NCBI GenBank assembly: GCA_002499945.1
Contig: DKYP01000102.1
Span: forward strand, 1 to 14,726
From: Lachnoclostridium sp. UBA7097
GTDB taxonomy: Bacteria > Bacillota > Clostridia > Lachnospirales > Lachnospiraceae
DNA: 14,726 nucleotides
Reading direction: 5' to 3'
The position numbers and the translations under genes were made by a program. The notes beneath the pieces were generated by a model, which was given only the letters and a program-made list of their open reading frames with translations, was not told where the DNA came from and did not search any database. Below are positions 1 to 7,206 of this stretch, one piece after another; positions within the stretch are counted from its first letter, which is position 1; each line of letters starts with the position of its first letter.

Positions 1-18
1 ATTTGCCAGCTGATTTAC
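1..18 (-). repeat. Partial copy of repeat end (inverted), cut by the window edge
   Basis: The reverse complement reads gtaaatcagctggcaaat. It matches the stretch at 1606-1623 (gtagattagctggcaaat) and the last 15 bases of the window (gtaaattagctggca) with one or two mismatches. The rest of this copy, if present, lies left of the window. Confidence 0.55.
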
Positions 19-137
19 TCTTTGGCTATTTTTAATAAAACACAAAACACAGCCATTAAAATTTTTCTAATTGGGAAACTAAGAAATAATAAGGCTTTAC
101 CATTAAAAAATAAGTATTGCCCAAAATAAACTAATAA

Positions 138-166
138 TTGCCATAAAGCAAAATCTCTGTTATAAT
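138..166 (+). promoter_or_regulatory. Sigma-A promoter with extended -10
   Basis: The -35 TTGCCA is at 138-143, followed by a 17-nt spacer and a perfect -10 TATAAT at 161-166 preceded by TGt (extended -10). The start of transcription would be near 173, about 23 nt before the ATG of the small cysteine-rich ORF. This is one of the best promoter matches in the window, yet no large gene follows it on this strand. Confidence 0.7.
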
Positions 167-195
167 TACTAAAAACTTACATAACAGGAAAAGTT

Positions 196-273
196 ATGAA
201 AGAAAATAAATTTATCTATTGCAATTTTACATGTATTTGTTATAATTGTGTTAAAAAAGAGAATTGTCTATAA
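196..273 (+). CDS. Candidate 25-residue cysteine-rich small protein
   Basis: A 25-codon ORF starts at ATG 196 with AGGA at 186-189 (6-nt spacing) and ends at TAA 273, followed immediately by a second TAA. The peptide begins MKENKFIYC and has cysteines at 9, 13, 15, 18 and 24 (C-x3-C-x-C-x2-C-x5-C), with lysines spread through it. It has no signal peptide or membrane segment. It sits downstream of an extended -10 promoter and upstream of an intrinsic terminator, so it is the only obvious product of that transcript. The cysteine spacing would suit metal binding or disulfides, but I recognise no family. Five cysteines in 25 codons can arise by chance in AT-rich DNA, so coding is supported by context, not homology. 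It could instead be the leader of a regulatory RNA. Confidence 0.42.
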   Translation: MKENKFIYCNFTCICYNCVKKENCL

Positions 274-413
274 TAAAGAATATTAAAAAGATTGCCGTAT
301 TGCATTTTGTGCTGCTATCATTGTAAGTGTGCCACAAATGGCAAGAAAGTTAAACTTTCTTTAACTGTTACAAAATAGGTCAAAATAGACCAGCTAATTT
401 ATATTCAATTTTT

Positions 414-441
414 GAGGTCTTGCACAAACAAGACCTCTTTT
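414..441 (+). terminator. Intrinsic terminator, + strand
   Basis: Perfect 9-bp arms gaggtcttg (414-422) and caagacctc (429-437) with a 6-nt loop are followed by TTTT at 438-441. The T run is on the + strand side; read on the minus strand the hairpin is followed by A residues. It therefore ends the small + strand transcript starting near 173 and not the minus-strand hydrolase gene. Confidence 0.75.
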
Positions 442-458
442 GTCTAAAGGCAGTAAAA

Positions 459-1259
459 TTATATACCAAGACTTTTCATAAATAAATCTATTTCAGCATT
501 GACTTGTTCTGGATTATCGCCATTTGAAAAATGCCTTGCACCTTTTATTAAATGCAAGGGATATCCTGTCTGTTCTGACCATTTTTTACAATATGCTTTC
601 ACTTTGCCTGTATTGTCTTTATCCCCTATAAGTATTAATACAGGAAATTTAAATTCAACATCTTTATTTTCATATACAAAATATTCATAAGCAATCCGCA
701 TCTGTCCGGTAATTTCTGCTTTTGAAAATGGTTTTAGCATAGACATCATTTTTTGGTAAGAATATTTTGTTTTAGATACAGACCATGCAATGCTTATACG
801 CAGGATAATATCTGGAAACCATTTTGCCATAGGTGCAACCCGCTTTAACCACCACAAATCGGATTTTGTATAATACTGCAATCCTAAAGGTGTTGTATCA
901 AGTGCAATAAACCCATTCACCATATCTGGATAACGGGCAGCGAAATGCTGGCTTGGATAGCCGCCCATAGACATTCCAGTAAGAACAGCCTTTTTAATTT
1001 TCTCTTTAGATAGAATCGTATGTAATATCTCTGCTGTATCATGGTAAGAAAAGTTTTTATAATGCCTTGACAATCCATGCAACGGGACATCCCAAAGAAG
1101 AATTGTATATTTTCCAGAGAAAAAATCCACCTGCTTTTCAAACATTGTGTGGTCTGCTGTTAATCCATGTGTAAAAACTATACATCCAGATGTGTGGTCT
1201 GCCCTGTCAATCCAATAGTGGACTGTACCGCCCTGTGCCTGAATCTGTTTATGTTCCAT
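459..1259 (-). CDS. Alpha/beta hydrolase (serine hydrolase)
   Basis: A 266-residue single-domain alpha/beta hydrolase, a usual length for the family. The oxyanion-side HG is at 31-32 (FTHG), the nucleophile elbow G-M-S-M-G at 95-99 with Ser97, the acid probably Asp215 in GDKD, and the catalytic His233 in ARHF. The lid region at about 120-190 is rich in Trp, Tyr and Met, suggesting a hydrophobic substrate such as an ester, but the substrate cannot be read from sequence. There is no signal peptide, so it should be cytoplasmic. The start ATG has a G-rich Shine-Dalgarno stretch (GGGGG at 1270-1274), at the long end of normal spacing. A possible minus-strand -10 (TATAAT) lies at 1346-1351 without a good -35. 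The gene is alone and divergent from the peptidase gene. Family assignment is secure; the reaction could be esterase, lipase or C-C hydrolase. Confidence 0.88.
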   Translation of the reverse strand: MEHKQIQAQGGTVHYWIDRADHTSGCIVFTHGLTADHTMFEKQVDFFSGKYTILLWDVPLHGLSRHYKNFSYHDTAEILHTILSKEKIKKAVLTGMSMGGYPSQHFAARYPDMVNGFIALDTTPLGLQYYTKSDLWWLKRVAPMAKWFPDIILRISIAWSVSKTKYSYQKMMSMLKPFSKAEITGQMRIAYEYFVYENKDVEFKFPVLILIGDKDNTGKVKAYCKKWSEQTGYPLHLIKGARHFSNGDNPEQVNAEIDLFMKSLGI

Positions 1260-1599
1260 GTTTAATTTTCCCCCTTTGTGTAAATCTTTCTCCAGAAATC
1301 AATCCATACTGCTATTTCCCGCTTTATATGTGGTGGCTATAAAATATTATAAACCTGTTGAATATTTTTTAAAAGGCTATGCAGGCTGTAATTTATAATT
1401 GCATATTTTGCCAAAATATACTATTATAAATTGTATAAATTGCTTTTCTGGAAAATTTTTATAAGTTTCCATTTTATGTCTGGAAATTGCCAAAATCTAT
1501 GCTGTATAGCAAAATTCTGGATGTATTTCCAAAAGGCAGCTGTATGAACATACAATGTTATTTAGTCAAAGTTTTAGTGGAAAGTATTTTTTAAATTTT

Positions 1600-1620
1600 C
1601 AAAATGTAGATTAGCTGGCA
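1600..1620 (+). repeat. Repeat end motif, copy 2 of 3
   Basis: The segment ending aaatgtagattagctggca (1602-1620) matches the final 21 bases of the window with one mismatch. Its 3' part matches the inverted copy at bases 1-18. It overlaps the left end of the structured element at 1614-1786, so the motif probably marks that element's border. Confidence 0.65.
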
Positions 1621-1786
1621 AATTCCAAATGTGCTTTCAATGGACGGCTGTACGAAGCCGCCAGTGCTTAAGTCCCGTATTCAATGCTTCAAAAGGAACT
1701 TTTGAAGCATAGGGACTTTATGCACTGTTGCGTGCGACGTCCAAGCGGAAGCGTGCCTGTCCATGAAACACTTTGGAATTGCCAGC
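1614..1786. repeat. Structured, MITE-like or ncRNA-like element with inverted ends
   Basis: The ends are imperfect inverted repeats: 1614-1645 pairs with 1759-1786 over about 28 bp, broken by a few one-base bulges. Inside are a 5-bp hairpin (cggct 1645-1649 with agccg 1656-1660) and a long hairpin. In the long hairpin, 1662-1676 pairs with 1712-1727 around a perfect 12-bp stem, atgcttcaaaag (1684-1695) with cttttgaagcat (1699-1710). A third weaker arm is gcgtgc with gcgtgc using two G-U pairs (about 1729-1756). The whole folds into a multi-branched cruciform-like shape. No transposase or target duplication is visible. It could be a small non-autonomous mobile element or a structured RNA in the leader of the peptidase gene. 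Confidence 0.65.
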
Positions 1787-1892
1787 CCACCATTATTAAA
1801 TTCCAACTTCCACCCCCTTAACTAAATAATATTGCATCAAGTCTTGCCATAGCACATTTCCAGACACCCAATTAAATTTATAGAAAGGATAT

Positions 1893-4800
1893 ATGAGTAT
1901 GAGAAAAATAATGGCAACTTTGCTTTCTGGCTGTCTGGCACTCCAGTTACTAACAGGTTCTGTTGTACCAGTAAAAGCATCTGTAAACATTGCAGAAAAG
2001 ACAGCACTTCCCAATGTACAGGCTGGAAAAAGCCCCATTTCTGGTTCTTTAAAAAAAGCTTCCATAAACGGGACTGGTTCATTGGAAATAGAAATACACC
2101 CGTCACTGAATTATGCCGGGAAAGTAACTGCAGAAATAAACGGTACTACAAAAGAACTTGATTTTACACCAGACAAAACTGCAGGGACGGTACGTTTTGA
2201 TAAGGTGCCGGCAGGGGAACGCACTATTACTATCAAAGGCAGCCAGTTTGCAAGATATACCCAAAAAACCACTATTGAAGCTGGCTGGCTCCACAAAATC
2301 CTTGTGACCACTTCAAGGACAGAAACAGCAGGCAGCGTACATACTGGCTGGCTCCAGGCTGGTGATGTTAATGGTGACAATACTGTAAACAATGAAGATA
2401 AAGACAGTCTTTTAGATGAAATCAGGAATCCTGCTGGCAACAGTGTTTCTGATTTAAATAATGATGGCAAAACAGATATTGCTGATTTACAGCTACTTAT
2501 ACAAAACCTTGATGAAAACCCACAGGAATCAGTTGTGGAACAATTATGGATACCAGCAGGTGTTACTTCCCTTCCAGGAAGTAATGTAACAGAATTGCCG
2601 GGAAACCAGGGTGTTACTTTAACCCCGGCAAATGCAGATGAAGTAATTTCTGATGCTAATCCCGTAGGGCTTATTTATACCCTGGCAGATGGTAATACAA
2701 GTGGAAATTACACCCCGCCGGTAAATGGCATAAGGATTCTTTCTCCTTTTGAAACAGATAATGGCAATTTTGAAAGTGACATTAAAAGTGGCACTGTCAC
2801 AGTTGAATTAGATGATGGTACAAAACAGGACATCCAAATTGGCAATGAAGTTTCTGGAAATACAAAAAAAGCCAGTGCAAAGCTTTACAAGGCTTCTGTA
2901 ATATCACCATCTGTTACAACTGAACCTGACGGCTCACTTATACTTAATCTGGGGACACAGGTTGCAGTTAAAAGGGTAACTATTACAATTACTGGTACCA
3001 GGAAGAATAATAAACTTGCTGAAATTGCCAAAGTTGAGTTTGTTAATGATATGGATAAAAGGATTCCTGCACCGGATTTAAGTATCCCTTCACTTAAGAC
3101 ACCAGAACCTGGCAATGAACAGCTGGCTGTATCATGGACTGCACAGAATAATGTAACAGGATATGAACTTTTTGCAGAAGGTCCTGCCGGGAAATCAAAA
3201 GAAATAATAAATGATACCATTAAAGTCACAGGCAACCAATACATTATCAGTGCTATTAAGAATGAATCACTTATAAATTTTGAAAAATACACTATCAAAG
3301 TACGTTCTGTTAATGGTGACTGGAAAAGCCCGTGGTCAGATGAAGTTACAGCAAGCCCTGTACCACAGGATAAACCAGCACCTCCTGATAATGTAAAAGC
3401 AAATGGCGGCTATCTTTCACTGGATGTCACATGGAAAGATATGAGTGATTCAAGCGGCTATATGGTTTATTATAAGAAAGCAGATGAAACCAAAGACAAA
3501 TACCAGCCAGCTGTTGCAGGTTTTGTACCTGATGAAAAAAATGGCGGAACTGGCATGATTACAACTAACAGTTATAAAATTGGCAATCTTGATGAGGATA
3601 CTGAATATACAGTTTATGTCGTTGGATGGAACTCGCTTGGATGGGGCAGCCCTTCCCTGGAATCTGTTGGAAAGCCAAAGAACACCAAACCACCTGTACT
3701 TCCAAATTATAAGCTTTTAAATACTTCCAACGGTGAAGGGAAAGTATCAGCCCATATTGTATCAGCAAGCTTTGGCGGGCATGGTGGTGCAAGTATGGTT
3801 TCAAGCCCTCTTGATACTGTGGCTAAAAGCGCACTCGGGGTTGTAGATAATGACTACAGCTCTTACTGGAGCAAAACTGACTGGGATGATGGTGTAGCCT
3901 ATCCTGCAAATGACAGGGGAATTAACATTACACTTGATAATAATTACAAAATGGGCTTTATGGCATTTGCAGCATTTGATGAAGCTGCTTCCCTTGAAAC
4001 TGTAAGAATTGATTACTGGGATTCTTCTGATAGCAGCAAACAGCTTACAGTTGGTGCACGGCTGGTTAAAAAGCTTGATGCTAATGGCAGCCAGTTTTAT
4101 ATTGTAAAATTTGACAATACAATAACGGCAAATAAAATACGCCTGTGCGTTGGCAGGGGCTATACACGTGCAGAAATGAAGATAGGGGAGATACGTTTCT
4201 ATAATTATGATTCACTTGATGATGATATTATGGGGCTTTATACAGATGAAATGCATTCTACATTAAGAGATGATGTAACAGAAGCTGTAATCAATGAATT
4301 AGAAACACTCCTTGAAACCCCTGACAGTGCAAGTGGTGAGAAACATCCCCTTTACAGTGAGTTAAAGCTTGAAATTGATACTGCCAGAAGTATTTTAAAA
4401 GACGGGCCATCCCCTTCTTATGAAGTAATTAACCAGATTACTGGAAAGAAAGACGGGCATCTTGGATTTGGCGGCTTAAATTCCTGGCAGCCACTTGGCA
4501 AAACTGTTTATGCAGGTGAAACGCTTGTTGTGTATGTCGGACATAATACAAAAAGGACTGGTGACAGCACAAACCTCCAGTTAGTAATGACACAGTACCA
4601 TGCAGAATCAAACAGCCTTGCTAAATCTTCCTCTGCCCTTAAGATAGGCAGAAATGAAATTACAGTACCACAAATTGCAGATAAAAACTTTGAACGTGGC
4701 GGACAGCTTTATGTTGCATACAATGGAAATAATGCTTCTGACAAATACGCTGTACGTGTCCTTGGCGGAAGTGATATCCCTGTATTAAATGTATATGGAA

Positions 4801-7124
4801 AGACAGGGGAAGCACGTACCCAGGCTATAAGTAATTATATTGCAAGCCTTGAATCACATGTTGCAAAAATACAGGAAGAACATAACAAGATACATAAAGG
4901 CGGGGAAAAAGCTGTAGATTATGACTATGAACAGACAAATTGTATACTAAACGCAACTGATATAATGATGGATAAAATGATGTACTCACTGCCTGCAACA
5001 CAGATACTTGCCCCATTATCAGGTAAGAGTGACAAAACAGCGGCACTTGATACTGCATTACAGGCAATGGAAGATACCATGACACTCTTCTACCACCATA
5101 AAGGTCTTAGTAATGATGAAACAGCAAAGAATAATGGCAATAATGCACTTCCTTCACAGCATTTAAATATCAGGTATATGAGAATGTTTGCTGGTGCATT
5201 TATGTATGCTTCTGGCAACCATATTGGTATTGAATATGGTTCATCAGCATTAAGCGGTGCAACGGGAATAAATAGTTTTGGCTGGGGAATTGCCCATGAA
5301 ATCGGGCACGATATTAACCAGGGCACATATGCTGTTGCAGAAGTTACGAACAACTATTTTTCACAGCTTTTGACAGGCAGGGAACGTTATACATATGAAA
5401 ATGTATATAAGAAAGTAACTTCAGGAACTATTGGCCGTTCTTCTAATGTGTTTACACAGCTTGCATTATACTGGCAACTGCACCTTGCATTTGATAATAA
5501 TAAAGATGACCAGTATGTATATGACAAGTATACAGACCAGTTTAACAATATATTCTTTGCACGTGTAGATACATATTCAAGGAATAAGGCTAAAGCACCG
5601 CAGGAAGGGCTTTCATTGGATGGTGATGCAGACCAGAACCTTATGCGTCTTTCATGCGCTGCTGCCAATGCCAATATCCTTCCATTCTTTGAGAGATGGG
5701 GTATGGTACCTGATACAGTAACTACTGCTTATGCAGCAAAATATGGTGAACCATCTGATAAAGCAATTTATTATGTAAATGCCAGTGCAAGGGATTACCG
5801 TGTAGACCATCCTGGCGAAACAGGGACAATTAAGGATAAGGATGTTGTAACAGCAAGTGCCAAAGCTGATTCTAACCAGGTACAAGTTACTATTAATACA
5901 ACTGAAAATACAGATTTAATACTTGGGTATGAAATTATAAGGAGTATGACAAGCAATGGAACTACAGAATCACAGGTAGTTGGTTTCCAGCCTGTTAATA
6001 AAAGTGGTGCTACAATTTTTACAGATACTGTATCTACCATAAATAACAGGGTAATGACTTATACCGTTAAAGCTGTTGATAATTTCCTTAATTACTCTAA
6101 AGAAGCACCAGCAGGCAGTGTTAAAATACAGACAGAGGGTATTCTTGACAAGTCTTTATGGACTGTAAACACTAATATGTCTTCTACTGGTGATACGGAA
6201 ATTGAAGCTGGCGAAGATGACCCGGACAGTGGCTATGATGAGAAAAACCCTGCAAGTGTTGAAGCAAAGAAATTAAATACTATTGAAAAGATTATTGACA
6301 ATAAAAAGGATGCTGCTGGCACTTATAACGGGACTGTCCCGGAAACCGGCGCAGCAGAAATTACTATTGATATGCAGGAGATAAAAGAAACCACCTCACT
6401 TAAATACTTTGGCAGTGCACTTTCTTCTGTAACAATACAGGTTAGTAAAGATGGAAGTACATGGACTACAGTAAAAGAAGTGGCAGGGCTTGATGGCACT
6501 GGTGCTAGTGGGCAGACAGTATGGTTTAACTCTGTTAATGCAGAAGAACGTGATAAATGGATTGGCACTTATGATGCAAGATATATCAAATTAACCATTA
6601 ACCAGACTGGAAACATCTCAATTAATGAAATTGATATATGCGGCCCTTCTGGTGATAATATTGAATTTATGCAGACAGACAGTGGCAATCCATCTATTGG
6701 CACTCTTAAAGAAGCTTACCAGTATGGCAGCAAAGAAGATGTTATTCCTGCAGGTTCATTAATATTTACAGGAGTTTACAAAGGCAACCCTGCTTATAAT
6801 GTAGTTATGCTTTATGACACCAAAGGCAATGTAATAGGTGCTAAAGATAACAAAGTTAATGCAAAACAGGTAATATTTGCAGATGTCCCAGCTAATGGAA
6901 ACCTTGGCGAAACATCTAATGGCACATGGGTTTACTATGTAGAGTCCGGACAATGGGATACAGAAACCTTAAAAGCCATTAAAGGGGTACGTGGTGAATT
7001 ATACCGTGTTGATAATGCCACAACCCTTGAAGGTGAACGCATTACAAGCGACACATCTATTATAACAATACCAGAAACATTGCCAGAAATCACTTTAACA
7101 GGCAAAGTTCCAGCAAATAACTAA
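1893..7124 (+). CDS. Secreted multidomain M60-like zinc metallopeptidase with dockerin, Fn3 and discoidin modules
   Basis: A 1743-residue exported protein. A signal peptide (about 1-29, likely cut after VKA) is followed by a beta domain (about 55-150). A dockerin-like pair of calcium loops follows, D158-x-N160-x-D162 to D169 and D187-x-N189-x-D191 to D198. Next are a discoidin-like domain (about 245-388), two Fn3 domains (about 393-490 and 492-596), a discoidin/CBM32-like domain (about 615-772) and a helical linker. An M60 beta-sandwich (about 855-960) precedes the catalytic helices with H1135-E-I-G-H1139 and Glu1150, fitting HExxH-x(8-28)-E of M60/enhancin-like peptidases. The C-terminal side has an Fn3/Ig-like domain (about 1318-1415), another discoidin-like domain (about 1455-1585) and an unassigned tail. 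M60 enzymes cleave mucins and other O-glycoproteins, so this role is inferred. No LPXTG or membrane anchor is seen. ATG 1899 has better spacing from the RBS (agaaagga, 1882-1889) than 1893 and may be the true start. The domain borders are estimates. Confidence 0.88.
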   Translation: MSMRKIMATLLSGCLALQLLTGSVVPVKASVNIAEKTALPNVQAGKSPISGSLKKASINGTGSLEIEIHPSLNYAGKVTAEINGTTKELDFTPDKTAGTVRFDKVPAGERTITIKGSQFARYTQKTTIEAGWLHKILVTTSRTETAGSVHTGWLQAGDVNGDNTVNNEDKDSLLDEIRNPAGNSVSDLNNDGKTDIADLQLLIQNLDENPQESVVEQLWIPAGVTSLPGSNVTELPGNQGVTLTPANADEVISDANPVGLIYTLADGNTSGNYTPPVNGIRILSPFETDNGNFESDIKSGTVTVELDDGTKQDIQIGNEVSGNTKKASAKLYKASVISPSVTTEPDGSLILNLGTQVAVKRVTITITGTRKNNKLAEIAKVEFVNDMDKRIPAPDLSIPSLKTPEPGNEQLAVSWTAQNNVTGYELFAEGPAGKSKEIINDTIKVTGNQYIISAIKNESLINFEKYTIKVRSVNGDWKSPWSDEVTASPVPQDKPAPPDNVKANGGYLSLDVTWKDMSDSSGYMVYYKKADETKDKYQPAVAGFVPDEKNGGTGMITTNSYKIGNLDEDTEYTVYVVGWNSLGWGSPSLESVGKPKNTKPPVLPNYKLLNTSNGEGKVSAHIVSASFGGHGGASMVSSPLDTVAKSALGVVDNDYSSYWSKTDWDDGVAYPANDRGINITLDNNYKMGFMAFAAFDEAASLETVRIDYWDSSDSSKQLTVGARLVKKLDANGSQFYIVKFDNTITANKIRLCVGRGYTRAEMKIGEIRFYNYDSLDDDIMGLYTDEMHSTLRDDVTEAVINELETLLETPDSASGEKHPLYSELKLEIDTARSILKDGPSPSYEVINQITGKKDGHLGFGGLNSWQPLGKTVYAGETLVVYVGHNTKRTGDSTNLQLVMTQYHAESNSLAKSSSALKIGRNEITVPQIADKNFERGGQLYVAYNGNNASDKYAVRVLGGSDIPVLNVYGKTGEARTQAISNYIASLESHVAKIQEEHNKIHKGGEKAVDYDYEQTNCILNATDIMMDKMMYSLPATQILAPLSGKSDKTAALDTALQAMEDTMTLFYHHKGLSNDETAKNNGNNALPSQHLNIRYMRMFAGAFMYASGNHIGIEYGSSALSGATGINSFGWGIAHEIGHDINQGTYAVAEVTNNYFSQLLTGRERYTYENVYKKVTSGTIGRSSNVFTQLALYWQLHLAFDNNKDDQYVYDKYTDQFNNIFFARVDTYSRNKAKAPQEGLSLDGDADQNLMRLSCAAANANILPFFERWGMVPDTVTTAYAAKYGEPSDKAIYYVNASARDYRVDHPGETGTIKDKDVVTASAKADSNQVQVTINTTENTDLILGYEIIRSMTSNGTTESQVVGFQPVNKSGATIFTDTVSTINNRVMTYTVKAVDNFLNYSKEAPAGSVKIQTEGILDKSLWTVNTNMSSTGDTEIEAGEDDPDSGYDEKNPASVEAKKLNTIEKIIDNKKDAAGTYNGTVPETGAAEITIDMQEIKETTSLKYFGSALSSVTIQVSKDGSTWTTVKEVAGLDGTGASGQTVWFNSVNAEERDKWIGTYDARYIKLTINQTGNISINEIDICGPSGDNIEFMQTDSGNPSIGTLKEAYQYGSKEDVIPAGSLIFTGVYKGNPAYNVVMLYDTKGNVIGAKDNKVNAKQVIFADVPANGNLGETSNGTWVYYVESGQWDTETLKAIKGVRGELYRVDNATTLEGERITSDTSIITIPETLPEITLTGKVPANN

Positions 7125-7147
7125 ATCTAATAACAATATTTTATAAT

Positions 7148-7189
7148 TTATGTTTCCCATACCAGCAGCAGTTTGTATGGGAAACATAA
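7148..7189 (+). promoter_or_regulatory. Intergenic 15-bp hairpin just before the next gene's RBS
   Basis: Perfectly paired arms at 7148-7162 and 7175-7189 surround the 12-nt loop cagcagcagttt. There is no T run on either strand after the stem, so it is not a standard intrinsic terminator. Its place, 23 nt after the peptidase stop and 8 nt before the GGAGG of the next gene, suits an mRNA-processing or stabilising structure that sets the ratio of the two proteins in a shared transcript. That role is inferred. Confidence 0.6.
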
Positions 7190-7206
7190 TAATTATGGAG
7201 GTAAAC

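Larger units (their letters stand above)
1..458. other. Gene-poor left flank with a small + strand transcription unit
   Basis: No long coding region is visible here. The stretch is AT-rich. It holds, in order on the + strand, a partial inverted copy of the repeat found at 1600-1620 (bases 1-18), an extended sigma-A promoter (138-166), a 25-codon ORF (196-273), a short AT-rich palindrome (343-361, aagaaag / ctttctt) and an intrinsic terminator (414-441). Together these suggest a transcript of about 270 nt that encodes a tiny protein or acts as an RNA. Confidence 0.6.
1260..1892. other. Intergenic region with structured repeat element
   Basis: This 633-bp gap between divergent genes has no convincing ORF. 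Bases 1260-1599 are AT-rich with only small dyads (for example tttcca / tggaaa near 1467-1487) and a possible -10 for the hydrolase. Bases 1600-1786 hold the structured repeat described separately. Bases 1787-1892 form the leader of the peptidase gene, in which I find no convincing sigma-A promoter. The promoter of that gene may therefore lie within or before the repeat. Confidence 0.5.

Noticed and set aside
414..441. Terminator for the hydrolase gene
   Set aside because: The hairpin lies just after that gene, but the T run is on the other strand side; on the minus strand it is followed by A residues.
1543..1593. Short + strand ORF starting ATG AAC ATA CAA near 1544
   Set aside because: Only 16 codons, no RBS, no promoter and no composition suggesting a peptide.
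1926..1934. Lipobox-like L-S-G-C in the peptidase signal peptide (Cys14)
   Set aside because: The cysteine comes too early, with only about nine residues after the basic start, and is followed by more hydrophobic core and a normal A-x-A-like site near residue 29.
7150..7206. Upstream extension of the cohesin-like ORF to 7150
   Set aside because: These codons lie inside the intergenic hairpin, have no RBS, and ATG 7207 has GGAGG at correct spacing and begins a typical signal peptide.
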